Source of the DNA: RBG-13-51-18 sp963739395
Lineage (GTDB): Bacteria > Chloroflexota > Dehalococcoidia > Dehalococcoidales > RBG-16-60-22
Assembly (NCBI GenBank): GCA_963739395.1
Contig: CAVUAE010000002.1
Span: 186,001 to 250,000 of the forward strand
Reading direction: 5' to 3'
Length of the DNA stretch: 64,000 bases
The notes below the pieces were generated by a model. That model made no database searches and was not told the DNA's origin. It saw nothing but the letters and a program-made list of their open reading frames with translations. Made by a program: the position numbers and the translations under genes. Shown here one piece after another: positions 18,254 through 25,917 of the stretch; within the stretch, counting starts at the first letter, position 1; every line of letters begins with the position of its first letter.

Positions 18254-19270
18254 ATCGCTCGCATAATATCGGGCAAACCGATTGAAGAAGATAAACCACT
18301 CGAAAATAGCCTTCGCCCCCGTAATCTGACCGATTTTATCGGACAGGAAAAAACGAAGGAAAACCTCAAGATAGGTATTGCTGCAGCAAAAAGGCGCGGC
18401 GAACCTATCGACCATGTGCTTTTTTACGGTCCCCCCGGTTTAGGCAAGACCTGCCTTGCCCACATCATCGCCACCGAAATAGGCGTAAATATCAAAACGA
18501 CTTCTGGTCCCGCCATCGAACGTACCGGTGACCTTGCCGCTATTTTAACCAATCTACGCGCTCATGATATCCTCTTTATCGACGAAATTCACCGTCTGAA
18601 CCGGTCGGTCGAAGAAATACTCTACCCGGCGTTGGAAGATTTCGCGTTGGATATCATCATCGGCAAAGGACCTGGCGCTAAAAGTCTGCGACTGAACCTG
18701 CCTAAATTCACCCTTATCGGCGCTACCACACGTTATGCCCTGCTTTCACCGCCATTAAGGGATAGATTCGGCTCCGTCTTCCGCCTTGATTTCTACGATG
18801 CCGCCGCGCTGGAGAAAATTATCGAACGGTCCGCTCGTATCTTGCAGGTGGAAGCTAAAGAGGACGGACTTAAGGAAATAGCCAAACGCGCCCGGGGCAC
18901 GCCGCGCGTCGCTAACCGACTGCTTAAGCGGGTGAGGGATTATGCGCAGGTGGTAGCGGACGGCGTGATAACGCAAAAAGTAGCTAAAGAAGCTCTGACC
19001 AAGCTGGGGGTAGACCTTATAGGACTTGATGAAACCGACCACAAGGTACTGCATACTATCATCGAAAAGTTTAATGGCGGTCCGGTGGGGCTGGACACTA
19101 TTGCCGCGTCCATCAGCGAGGAGGCGGACACCATCACCGATGTTTATGAGCCTTTCCTCATGCAGCTTGGATTTTTAGAGCGGACGCCGCGCGGTCGTAT
19201 GGCGACCAAGCTCGCCTACGAGCACTTGAAACTACCTTTCAACAAAAGCAACCAGCAGAAATTACTTTAG
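18254..19270 (+). CDS. ruvB: Holliday junction branch migration helicase RuvB, probable ATC start
   Basis: AAA+ motor that drives branch migration with RuvA. The frame contains the RuvB N-terminus (ARIISGKPIEEDKPLENSL), GQEKTKENLKIGI, Walker A GPPGLGKTCLAH, Walker B LFIDEIHRLNR, sensor GATTRYALLSPPLRDRFG, and the C-terminal winged helix (GFLERTPRGRMAT). An in-frame TGA at 18245-18247 limits the start; between it and the conserved sequence there is no ATG, GTG or TTG. ATC at 18254 gives MARIISGKP, four bases after GAGG within AGGGGTGAGG. The first ATG (18416) would remove about 54 residues up to just before Walker A. I therefore favour an ATC start, giving 338 residues. It follows rpoC by 67 bases. 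Confidence 0.93.
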   Translation: MARIISGKPIEEDKPLENSLRPRNLTDFIGQEKTKENLKIGIAAAKRRGEPIDHVLFYGPPGLGKTCLAHIIATEIGVNIKTTSGPAIERTGDLAAILTNLRAHDILFIDEIHRLNRSVEEILYPALEDFALDIIIGKGPGAKSLRLNLPKFTLIGATTRYALLSPPLRDRFGSVFRLDFYDAAALEKIIERSARILQVEAKEDGLKEIAKRARGTPRVANRLLKRVRDYAQVVADGVITQKVAKEALTKLGVDLIGLDETDHKVLHTIIEKFNGGPVGLDTIAASISEEADTITDVYEPFLMQLGFLERTPRGRMATKLAYEHLKLPFNKSNQQKLL

Positions 19271-19276
19271 CACCAC

Positions 19277-19304
19277 GTCATTCCCAACTTGATTGGGAAT
19301 CCAG
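19277..19304. repeat. Short hairpin of the GTCATTC intergenic repeat family
   Basis: Begins GTCATTCCCAA and contains the inverted repeat TTCCCAA-cttga-TTGGGAA, followed by TCCAG. It shares the GTCATTC start with the larger elements at 1469 and 25100. Confidence 0.45.
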
Positions 19305-19351
19305 CTAACAAAAACTCCTTAACTTAATATATTTTTATAAATTGATGTAAT

Positions 19352-19386
19352 ATATACTTGACATTTTGTATATTTTGTCTTACAAT
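19352..19386 (+). promoter_or_regulatory. Promoter and likely self-operator of the 19.4 kb regulator
   Basis: TTGACA (19358-19363), 17-base spacer, TACAAT (19381-19386). An inverted repeat ATATAC-N10-GTATAT (19352-19373) spans the -35 box, the position expected for repression by the HTH protein encoded just downstream. Confidence 0.55.
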
Positions 19387-19409
19387 AATAAATTAAAAAG
19401 CGAGTAATT

Positions 19410-19616
19410 ATGGCCAGAATAACCAACAACATCCGTCGTTTGCGTTTTGAGAACGGCGAAATGACACAGGAAGAGCTGGCAATTAAAGCCGGCTGCACAC
19501 GGCAGACCATCATCGCCCTAGAGCAAGGGAAATACGTGCCGTCAATCTGGCTGGCGTTTAATATTGCCCGGGCTTTTAACGTGAGCCTGGAAGAAGTTTT
19601 CCAGTATGAAGAGTAG
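19410..19616 (+). CDS. Small XRE/Cro-type helix-turn-helix regulator
   Basis: A 68-residue protein that is essentially one HTH_3 domain: ENGEMTQEELAIKAGCTRQTIIALEQGKYVPS, with helix-turn-helix at about residues 16-37. No second domain is present. Proteins of this size (YgzD/YozG-type) commonly sit in front of a small membrane protein and regulate their own operon. Here a multi-pass membrane protein follows by 12 bases, and an inverted repeat overlaps the promoter. Targets beyond its own operon cannot be told. Confidence 0.88.
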   Translation: MARITNNIRRLRFENGEMTQEELAIKAGCTRQTIIALEQGKYVPSIWLAFNIARAFNVSLEEVFQYEE

Positions 19617-19628
19617 CAGAGGTGAACC

Positions 19629-20042
19629 ATGACATATAAAAAATACAGACTTATAACATTAAAACAATACAGACTTATAATGGCAAGTACCATAATTATT
19701 ATGATGGTGCTCAGTGGTTGGGCAGCAGTCAGCGGTTATGCCTGGCTGCCAGCGCCGGTTTTCATCATCGGTATTATTATCTTAGGTCTTTCCCGAAGAC
19801 GAGTTAAGGAACTGCGGGTCGACGAGCGGGAGTACAGTATTGGCACAAGATCGTTTGCATTGGCCTGCACCATCTTTTCAACCCTGGCGGTTATCAGCGG
19901 AATCACGCTGATAGGCCTTGGCCAGGACACACCCGTCTTGTTAGCTATCGGTTTCACTCTGTTTGGTTCGGTGGTTGCTTTGGGAATATTTTTTTACACA
20001 GTAAAATTTTACCTCGACCGAAAAATGGGCGGTAAAGCATGA
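19629..20042 (+). CDS. DUF2178-type small membrane protein
   Basis: A 137-residue, mostly hydrophobic protein with four likely membrane segments (about residues 18-35, 37-53, 75-97 and 102-126) and a basic loop RRRVKELRVDEREY between the second and third; this resembles the DUF2178 family often paired with small XRE regulators. The function is unknown. The first ATG is at 19629, but a 15-base direct repeat (19642-19656 and 19666-19680) encodes YRLI twice and a second ATG at 19680 (MASTI) could be the ancestral start. It overlaps queH by four bases. Confidence 0.72.
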   Translation: MTYKKYRLITLKQYRLIMASTIIIMMVLSGWAAVSGYAWLPAPVFIIGIIILGLSRRRVKELRVDEREYSIGTRSFALACTIFSTLAVISGITLIGLGQDTPVLLAIGFTLFGSVVALGIFFYTVKFYLDRKMGGKA

Positions 20043-20584
20043 AAAAACTCTTAATCCATGTTTGCTGCGCCCACTGCGCCGCTTATACGGCGGAGTACTG
20101 GCGGGGGCAGGACTACGAAGTTACAGGCTTCTGGTACAACCCCAATATCCACCCCTTAGCCGAGTACCAGCAGCGACTGGAAAGCATGAAGTTTTTAGCG
20201 AAAGAGATTGACCTCCCGCTCGTCATCTCCCCGGATTATGACATCATCGAATATTTCCAGAGAGTGGTGGGACATGAAGAGGAGCGCTGCCGCCATTGCT
20301 TTGAGTTGCGACTAACTAAAACGGCAGAAAAAGCCAGCGAGAAAGGTTTTGATGGATTTACTACCACCCTACTCATCAGCCCCCACCAGAAACATGATTT
20401 AATTAAAGAAATCGGCGACAAAGTTGCGGGCGAAAAAGGTATTAGCTTTCTTTATGCCGACCTGCGTAAACGTTATTCAGATAGTCGCCACATCACCAAG
20501 CCGATGAACCTCTATCGGCAACAATATTGCGGTTGCTTATTCAGTGAATTTGAACGTTATACTGAAGAAAAAATGAAAAAATAA
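20039..20584 (+). CDS. queH: Epoxyqueuosine reductase QueH
   Basis: Catalyses the last step of queuosine synthesis, reducing epoxyqueuosine to queuosine in tRNA, and is the non-cobalamin alternative to QueG. The 181-residue protein has the paired cysteine motifs of the family (former DUF208): HVCCAHCAAY near residue 7, CRHCFELRL near residue 83, the central TTTLLISPHQKHDLIKEIG, and a C-terminal YCGCLFSE; these ligate Fe-S and iron. It overlaps the upstream membrane-protein gene by four bases (ATGA). A terminator hairpin starts at its stop codon. Confidence 0.93.
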   Translation: MKKLLIHVCCAHCAAYTAEYWRGQDYEVTGFWYNPNIHPLAEYQQRLESMKFLAKEIDLPLVISPDYDIIEYFQRVVGHEEERCRHCFELRLTKTAEKASEKGFDGFTTTLLISPHQKHDLIKEIGDKVAGEKGISFLYADLRKRYSDSRHITKPMNLYRQQYCGCLFSEFERYTEEKMKK

Positions 20585-20611
20585 GAGAGCCCCGAAAACT
20601 CGAGGCTCTCT
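20584..20611. terminator. Bidirectional terminator between queH and the SIMPL gene
   Basis: Stem AGAGAGCC...GGCTCTCT extended by CGA/TCG. In the minus direction the stem is followed by TTATTTTTT, so it best serves the SIMPL gene; in the plus direction the T-run is weaker. Confidence 0.75.
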
Positions 20612-20639
20612 GAATATTAAACCTTTTTCAGTATTTCTA

Positions 20640-21398
20640 CTAATCCGCGACAGCGTAAGTTATTTGGACCGTCGTAGTGATTTCCAACTGACCCGCGCTG
20701 ATAGAAGTCGTGTCGATGGCTGGGGCAGCAGCTTCTACCCTACCGTTGTAGTAGTTAGATGATGGCATATAGGTATTCTCGGAAATATAGGTCACCTTGC
20801 CCAGCTTAACGCCGGTAAGACTGGCCATCTGCTCGGCTTTATTTTTAGCATAGGTGATAGCCTTTTCTCTCGCCTGTGCATAATAGGTGTTCGGGTCTTC
20901 TACTGTGAAGCTGACGCCGTTAATGCGGGTATAATCACCACCGGCAGCGACCACAGCATCAATAACTGGACCGGCTTTTTTAACATCTCTTAGTTTCGCG
21001 ACTACAGTGTTGGTTACCTTATAGCCGACAATGATAGGTTCGCCTTCCTTATCATTCCATTTAGTCACTTCATTGATGTTGAAGTACTGTGTCTGGATGT
21101 CTTTTTCTTCAATTCCGGCGTCTTTAAGCGCTTGGACGACCTTGTCCATCGCCTCTGTCGCTTTAGACTGGGCTTCAGCTACGGTGACTGCCTGCGCCTC
21201 AACTCCCAGAGTAAGCTCGACGATATCCGGAATAGCATAGACCTTGCCCGTGCCACTGACCCAGATTCCTTCCTGCTGGCCATACAGATTGCCTTTTAGC
21301 TCAAAAGTGCCGCCCGACGGATTCGCTCCGCAGCCAGCCAGAAAAACCACGCCCACCAATAATACTAGCCCCACAACTGCTAACCATATTTTTTTCAT
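20640..21398 (-). CDS. SIMPL-domain (DUF541) lipoprotein
   Basis: A 252-residue exported lipoprotein. It has a signal sequence with a hydrophobic core (VVGLVLLVGVVFLAGC) and lipobox LAGC, so the Cys near residue 23 would be lipidated and anchored to the membrane. The rest is a SIMPL/DUF541 domain beginning with GIWVSGTGKVYAIPDIVELTLGV and ending in the TTVQITYAV strand. SIMPL proteins such as BP26 form outer-envelope oligomers of uncertain function. No membrane partner is adjacent. It stands alone between the terminator at 20584 and the DUF5667 gene. Confidence 0.9.
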   Translation of the reverse strand: MKKIWLAVVGLVLLVGVVFLAGCGANPSGGTFELKGNLYGQQEGIWVSGTGKVYAIPDIVELTLGVEAQAVTVAEAQSKATEAMDKVVQALKDAGIEEKDIQTQYFNINEVTKWNDKEGEPIIVGYKVTNTVVAKLRDVKKAGPVIDAVVAAGGDYTRINGVSFTVEDPNTYYAQAREKAITYAKNKAEQMASLTGVKLGKVTYISENTYMPSSNYYNGRVEAAAPAIDTTSISAGQLEITTTVQITYAVAD

Positions 21399-21480
21399 AA
21401 TGCAACCTCCTTGTTTTTCCTTTCTGATATATATAACGTGGGGAAACTAGATAAGTTAGCACCAAGTAGCCCAGTCGATA

Positions 21481-22434
21481 TTATCCCAGATTAGCGATAA
21501 CTAGCCAGTAGCCTTCTTCCGCAACCTCAATCGCCTTTTGCAGGGCAGGCTTAAGCGCTTCCGGCGCCTTTTCCAGCTGGTCTCTTAAGATTTGCAGATT
21601 TTTCTCCAGCTTTTCTATCAGCATAAGTCTCAATTTCTCGATATCAGTAAGCGCGCCGGTTGTTTCTCCCGTCATTGTTTGAGTAATAGTGACGGGGGCA
21701 GTGTTATTTCCTTCAAGCGCCGGCGTTGTCGTCGTTGACGGTGCAGCAGTCGTAGCCGTGATAGTTTGAGGAGGTGAAGCTGATGGGGGTACAGGTGCTT
21801 TTTGAGCATCAGGCTCGATATTAGCCCTCAATAACCCAAAGCTTTCTGCTTTCATGTCGTGACTCTCGCCTGACAAATTTATGTTTGCCATTGCTAAAAG
21901 CTGTCCGTTCATACGTTCCGTCGTCAGTTCTACTTGATTACTATTACCTTCCTCTGCCATTTTTACGATTTCTTCCACGCGGTAGTCGACAAACCGGGCG
22001 TAAAGCTCCGTTTTACCCTGGTCGGAGAAGGTAAACGCCAGCCGTACTGACTCCGTGGCTAGTTTAACTTGATAGAGCGGACTATCCGGTAATGCCTTGG
22101 TAGCTGCGGCGACCGTTCCAGTGCCGCCTGCCAGTATCACCAGGACGACGGCTACCGGCGCTACCCAGCGTACCTGCCACTTAAACCCACCCGAGACTTT
22201 TTTAGCCGGCAGGTTGCGAATTGCCTCCTGGAACTCAATACCGGCGCGTTGGCGGAACCAATCACTGGGTTTGACCGTCGCGGTTACTCTGGCTTCTTGG
22301 GCAGTTCTTAAGAGCGGTTCAAGTTCCTTGGCGTATTTAGAGTAACTTGCCAGGCACGACTCAACCGTCTCGCCTTTTAACATCCGGTCGAGGCATTCAT
22401 TTAATATATTTTCAAATTCCTTCGTATTAGCCAT
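21481..22434 (-). CDS. DUF5667-type membrane protein downstream of a sigma factor
   Basis: A 317-residue protein with an N-terminal cytoplasmic segment (residues about 1-85, including ECLDRMLKGETVESCLASY), one membrane span (VAPVAVVLVILAGGTGTVAAA, about 90-110), then an outside domain beginning LPDSPLYQVKLATESVRLAFT, the DUF5667 signature. A Pro/Thr-rich low-complexity linker (about 205-265) and a helical C-terminus follow. Gene order and topology suggest an anti-sigma or sensor partner of the sigma factor four bases upstream, but no zinc anti-sigma motif (HxxxCxxC) is visible, so the role is inferred. Confidence 0.8.
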   Translation of the reverse strand: MANTKEFENILNECLDRMLKGETVESCLASYSKYAKELEPLLRTAQEARVTATVKPSDWFRQRAGIEFQEAIRNLPAKKVSGGFKWQVRWVAPVAVVLVILAGGTGTVAAATKALPDSPLYQVKLATESVRLAFTFSDQGKTELYARFVDYRVEEIVKMAEEGNSNQVELTTERMNGQLLAMANINLSGESHDMKAESFGLLRANIEPDAQKAPVPPSASPPQTITATTAAPSTTTTPALEGNNTAPVTITQTMTGETTGALTDIEKLRLMLIEKLEKNLQILRDQLEKAPEALKPALQKAIEVAEEGYWLVIANLG

Positions 22435-22438
22435 ATAT

Positions 22439-22978
22439 TTACTCCGTCGCCAGGGCTTTTCGTAGAGCGACTATTGCGCTGTGCTGTAAGGCTTTCACCG
22501 CTCCTTCACTCTTCCCCATTACCCCGGCAACCTCGGTAATCGATAACTCACTGGCGAAACGTAGGGAGATGACTTCCTGCTGTGCGGTAGTCAGTTTCTT
22601 CGTCGCTAAAACAATCTCTTCTACCGTCATCTTCTTTTCCACCAGGTATTTCGGGTCGCCTTCCACGGCGGGAATCGGTAAGGACTCATCAAGCGGCACC
22701 ATAATGTGTTTCGATTTCTTCCTAAAGTAGTCGACTATCTGGTTATGAGCGATTCGATACAGCCAGGAGGAGAAAGGCAGCCCTTTTTCCTTGTAGGAAG
22801 AGATAGACTTAAGGGCATGGAGAAAGACTTGCTGCGTCATATCCTCTGCCTCGGTTCTATCGCCGATTTTTATAGCTATGTAGCGATAAATCCTATCAAA
22901 GTTCGCTTCATATAGTTGAGTTAAAGCCACCTGGTCGCCCTGCTGGGCGCGCCGGATAAGGCTTACCTCTTCTTGCAC
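22439..22978 (-). CDS. ECF-type sigma-70 family RNA polymerase sigma factor
   Basis: A 179-residue group 4 sigma factor: region 2 (LYEANFDRIYRYIAIKIGD, then AEDMTQQVFLHALKSI and FSSWLYRIAHNQIVDYFRK) and region 4 (LTTAQQEVISLRFASELSIT, then EVAGVMGKSEGAVKALQHSA). The start is GTG at 22978 behind a G-rich stretch. The DUF5667 membrane protein begins four bases after its stop, so they form a two-gene unit in which the membrane protein probably controls the sigma factor. A hairpin GTCCCGAT-aaa-ATCGGGAC lies in the leader. The regulon is unknown. Confidence 0.93.
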   Translation of the reverse strand: MQEEVSLIRRAQQGDQVALTQLYEANFDRIYRYIAIKIGDRTEAEDMTQQVFLHALKSISSYKEKGLPFSSWLYRIAHNQIVDYFRKKSKHIMVPLDESLPIPAVEGDPKYLVEKKMTVEEIVLATKKLTTAQQEVISLRFASELSITEVAGVMGKSEGAVKALQHSAIVALRKALATE

Positions 22979-22996
22979 CGGAAACCCCCATCCAGT

Positions 22997-23015
22997 GTCC
23001 CGATAAAATCGGGAC
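22997..23015. repeat. Hairpin in the sigma-factor leader
   Basis: Perfect inverted repeat GTCCCGAT-aaa-ATCGGGAC. The same GTCCCGAT/ATCGGGAC core is inside the repeat elements at 1486 and 25114, so this is probably a solo fragment of that family. Confidence 0.5.
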
Positions 23016-23138
23016 TAAAAATTTAGGTGTTACCCTGTGCATATATTATAACGAAAAATGGCAGTCTAAGATAGTTTTAAAGCTGAAACCTAGTTAGAGA
23101 AAGTGCTATAATCAGGCAAAGCATTTTGAGAAGTAAAA

Positions 23139-23360
23139 ATGGCAATCCGTAACTTCTACCGCGAAAAGTGTAACGGCTGCGGTATCTGCGTGGCATGTTG
23201 TCCTATGGACGTGCTGCGGCTGGATATTAAAGCCAAAAAAGCGGTCATAAAATATCCCAAGGACTGTATTGCCTGCTGGGGCTGCGAATCGTTCTGTCCT
23301 CGCGGCTGTTTCGACGTCTCGCCGGAGCGCGGCAGAGGCGAACTGGTCTCGCCGTATTAG
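23139..23360 (+). CDS. Two-cluster 4Fe-4S ferredoxin-like protein (AprB/IorB-like partner)
   Basis: A 73-residue protein with two 4Fe-4S motifs: CNGCGICVACCP (about residues 11-22) and CIACWGCESFCP (about 43-54). Such small dicluster proteins pass electrons to flavoprotein partners. The flavoprotein of the fumarate reductase/AprA family starts eight bases downstream, so the two very likely form an enzyme: the arrangement is AprB-like but much shorter than dissimilatory AprB, with no C-terminal tail. SD GAGAAG precedes the ATG. The electron donor and substrate are not determined. Confidence 0.88.
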   Translation: MAIRNFYREKCNGCGICVACCPMDVLRLDIKAKKAVIKYPKDCIACWGCESFCPRGCFDVSPERGRGELVSPY

Positions 23361-23367
23361 AGTGAAT

Positions 23368-25059
23368 ATGAATAAGATAGAGAGTTTGGGAACCGTAATA
23401 AAAACCGACGTGCTGGTGCTGGGGGCGGGCGGTTCAGGCATGTGCGCCGCGCTTAAAGCTAAAGAAAATAACGTCGACGTGCTGCTGGTGGATAAAATGG
23501 GCATCGGGTGGAACGGGCAGGTGCCTATCGGTGGGGGCATTCTCGCTTACGTTTACCCGGACTACGCCGAAAAGTGGGCGGAAAAGGTCACGCAAGATAG
23601 TTACTATTTCAATAATCAGGACTGGACTTTCCAGTTCGGCAATTATATGCATAAGTCCACGATGGACTTAGCCGCCATGGGGATAACTTTTTATCGCAAC
23701 AAGGGCGAGCTGAACATCCTTAACTGGGGACCCAATATCTATGTCACCCTTTTCGACGCCCCGAAGTCACTGGTGGCTTTGAAAAAAACGGCTCTAACGC
23801 GCGGCGTGAAGATGATGGATAAAATTTACGCCATCGACCTGCTAAAACGAGATAATCGGGTGGTCGGGGCTATCGGGCTGGGGTTAGTGGACGGTAAAAC
23901 CTATATATTCAATGCTAAAGCGGTCATTATCGCCACCGGCAACTGCGGCTACATGCATGAAAAAACTTACAGCTCCGTTCTTGGCGAGGGTCCGGCGATG
24001 GGTTATCGCGCTGGCGCGCAGCTCATTAACGCCGAATTTAGTAGCAGCTACGTCTGGGGCATCAAAATCCTCGGCAAGGAACTGATGGGCATCCATTTTT
24101 ATCTCTACTTGGAGAATGCCCATGGCGAAAAAATCATGGGTAAATATTATCCGGAACTGATGACCGGCAAGCACTCCGTTTATACCTTCGACCCGCGGGT
24201 TATCGACGCCATGCAGAAGGAAGTGAAAGCCGGACTTGGTCCTATTTATCTGAACCTTCAAGGTCTAACCAACGCTGATATCGCCGGGCTGGCGGAGGAC
24301 CAGGTGGAGGGGCTGACACATCTTATGGCGAACGACACGATGAAACTGCTGAGGGAGAAAGCCGGCATCGACCCATCTAAAGAGAGAATGGAAATGTGGC
24401 CTCGCTATCTCTACAGCGGCGGGGGACTGCGTATCGATATCAACGGCAAAACCACACTGGACGGGCTTTACGCCGCCGGTGGCGCCAGCAGCAATTGCTG
24501 GTCGGGTGGTGGAGGGGGACAGGGCGGCTTAGGCGTACAGTCCGCGGCTGTGACGGGGTTTGTGGCGGGGGAAAACGCCGCCAAATGCGCCAGCGACAAT
24601 AAGCTGCTGGAAATAGATGTTAATCAGGCAAAAAGCGCCATCGAAAGAGTGATGACCCCAATGCAGCGTAAGAGTGATACGGACGCTGCTGACGTGGCTT
24701 ACCGTGTCCATGAAGCCGTCGTCCCGATGAAGTATAACCGCCAGCGTGAAGCCGGCAGGATGAAGGAAGCGCTGGGAATCTTAAACGATACCAGGAAAAA
24801 ATTAAGTCGCGTCGGCGCTAAAGACTTCCACGACCTGGCGCGTTATCACTCCGCTGAAAGTATGACAATGGCGGCTGAGTTCACTTATAAAGCCGCTTTA
24901 ATGCGTGAGGAAAGCCGCGCCGGCCATTTTCGTGAGGACTTCCCTAATCGCGACGATAAAAACTGGTTTAAGTGGATAACCATTCAACGCAAGGGAGATA
25001 AACCTGTTTTTCAGACCATTCCCGTGCCGGTGGAGAAATATAAACTGCAACCGGAATAA
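23368..25059 (+). CDS. FAD-dependent oxidoreductase, fumarate reductase/AprA family
   Basis: Flavoprotein subunit of about 563 residues. The FAD-binding Rossmann motif VLVLGAGGSGMCAALKA lies near residue 14; ATGNCGYM, RAGAQLINAEF and the late GLYAAGGASSNCWSG fit the FAD family, and the C-terminal helical domain has the family arginines in REESRAGHFREDFPNRDD. The frame is open further upstream, but that part overlaps the ferredoxin gene; ATG at 23368 (MNKIES) or GTG at 23362 is the sensible start. Paired with the upstream ferredoxin it may be an AprAB-like, fumarate-reductase-like or other 2-electron reductase. No Sat, AprM or Qmo gene is nearby, so sulfate reduction is not supported. Confidence 0.85.
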   Translation: MNKIESLGTVIKTDVLVLGAGGSGMCAALKAKENNVDVLLVDKMGIGWNGQVPIGGGILAYVYPDYAEKWAEKVTQDSYYFNNQDWTFQFGNYMHKSTMDLAAMGITFYRNKGELNILNWGPNIYVTLFDAPKSLVALKKTALTRGVKMMDKIYAIDLLKRDNRVVGAIGLGLVDGKTYIFNAKAVIIATGNCGYMHEKTYSSVLGEGPAMGYRAGAQLINAEFSSSYVWGIKILGKELMGIHFYLYLENAHGEKIMGKYYPELMTGKHSVYTFDPRVIDAMQKEVKAGLGPIYLNLQGLTNADIAGLAEDQVEGLTHLMANDTMKLLREKAGIDPSKERMEMWPRYLYSGGGLRIDINGKTTLDGLYAAGGASSNCWSGGGGGQGGLGVQSAAVTGFVAGENAAKCASDNKLLEIDVNQAKSAIERVMTPMQRKSDTDAADVAYRVHEAVVPMKYNRQREAGRMKEALGILNDTRKKLSRVGAKDFHDLARYHSAESMTMAAEFTYKAALMREESRAGHFREDFPNRDDKNWFKWITIQRKGDKPVFQTIPVPVEKYKLQPE

Positions 25060-25099
25060 AATACTAAAAAACTAATTTACACCGGAAGTATTACGAAGT

Positions 25100-25221
25100 G
25101 TCATTCTGAGGGAGTCCCGATGTAATCGGGACGACCGTGAGAATCCGTTATTCCTTGATAATAAAGCAAACGGATTCTTCGCGGAGTTTACCCTGAGCGA
25201 AGTGTGAGGGCTCAGAATGAC
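25100..25221. repeat. MITE-like inverted-repeat element, second copy
   Basis: Ends are perfect 11-base inverted repeats, GTCATTCTGAG (25100-25110) and CTCAGAATGAC (25211-25221). Internal hairpins include GTCCCGAT-gta-ATCGGGAC and a longer stem pairing AATCCGTTA with its downstream partner. The left half is nearly identical to the element at 1471. Confidence 0.8.
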
Positions 25222-25247
25222 CAGTATATATTATTTTTACCAACCCT

Positions 25248-25276
25248 TTGACATTTTACTTTTAACTAGATATCAT
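25248..25276 (+). promoter_or_regulatory. Promoter of the ECF S-component/DUF1893 operon
   Basis: TTGACA (25248-25253), 17 bases, TATCAT (25271-25276). The leader is about 40 bases and holds a palindrome. Confidence 0.65.
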
Positions 25277-25292
25277 AAATAATATAATCCAC

Positions 25293-25304
25293 ACGATATA
25301 TCGT
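25293..25304. promoter_or_regulatory. ACGATATATCGT palindrome, candidate operator
   Basis: Perfect 12-base palindrome just after the predicted transcription start and before GGAGG. An 11-base match (ACGATATATCG) lies after the promoter of the cupin gene at 33417. Confidence 0.4.
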
Positions 25305-25322
25305 CATATAACGGAGGTCATT

Positions 25323-25913
25323 ATGCTAAAAAGGCTCGCTATTACCGCCCAGCCATTACCCTTATCTCTAAAACTCACTGATATTAAAACCTACGGCATT
25401 ATCGCTACCTTTGTCGTGCTTAGCGTGCTAACGCCATGGGCAGTACATCAGATTCCCAATGCCGGCGCTACCTATCTGCCGATGCACTTCTTCATCTTCG
25501 TCGCCGCGCTGACTTGCGGCTGGCAGGCCGGTGCTATTGTCGGCTTACTAACGCCGTTCGCCAGCTACCTTGTTTCCGGCATGCCCGTGTTGACTGTTCT
25601 CCCTCAAGTAGCTGTGGAAGTAACCGTTTATGGTATGCTGGCGGGACTTTTACGCCAAAAGTTCAACCTGCGCGTGGTCTGGTCACTCTTGGGAGCCATG
25701 GTCGGAGGCCGTATTGCCCTACTGATAGCCATAGCTATCGTGCAAGCAATTACCGGCAATGTATATAGTCCCCTCGGTCCTACCGCCACGCCCTTCAGCG
25801 CCGTCTGGAATACGGTATCGCAGGCATGGCCCGGCATGCTTATCCAACTTGTACTGATTCCAGCCGCTTTCTGGGCAGTCAGCCGCTTAACCGCGAAAAA
25901 ACAAGCCGAGTAG
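25323..25913 (+). CDS. ECF transporter S-component-like membrane protein
   Basis: A 196-residue protein with five to six membrane spans and the ECF S-component style: GIIATFVVLSVLTPWAVHQI, then PMHFFIFVAALTCGWQAGAIVG and LTPFASYLVSGMP, which matches the CbiM/QueT/BioY-like substrate-specific subunits of energy-coupling factor importers for vitamins or metals. No energizing genes (EcfA, EcfA', EcfT) lie in the window, so it would share a distant module or act alone. The SD is a perfect GGAGG. DUF1893 follows five bases after the stop, suggesting the two work together. The ligand is unknown. Confidence 0.78.
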   Translation: MLKRLAITAQPLPLSLKLTDIKTYGIIATFVVLSVLTPWAVHQIPNAGATYLPMHFFIFVAALTCGWQAGAIVGLLTPFASYLVSGMPVLTVLPQVAVEVTVYGMLAGLLRQKFNLRVVWSLLGAMVGGRIALLIAIAIVQAITGNVYSPLGPTATPFSAVWNTVSQAWPGMLIQLVLIPAAFWAVSRLTAKKQAE

Positions 25914-25917
25914 GTTA

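Noticed and set aside
23269..23367. Extended N-terminus of the flavoprotein from 23269
   Set aside because: It overlaps the ferredoxin gene in another frame and lacks homologous sequence; the flavoprotein starts at 23368 or 23362.
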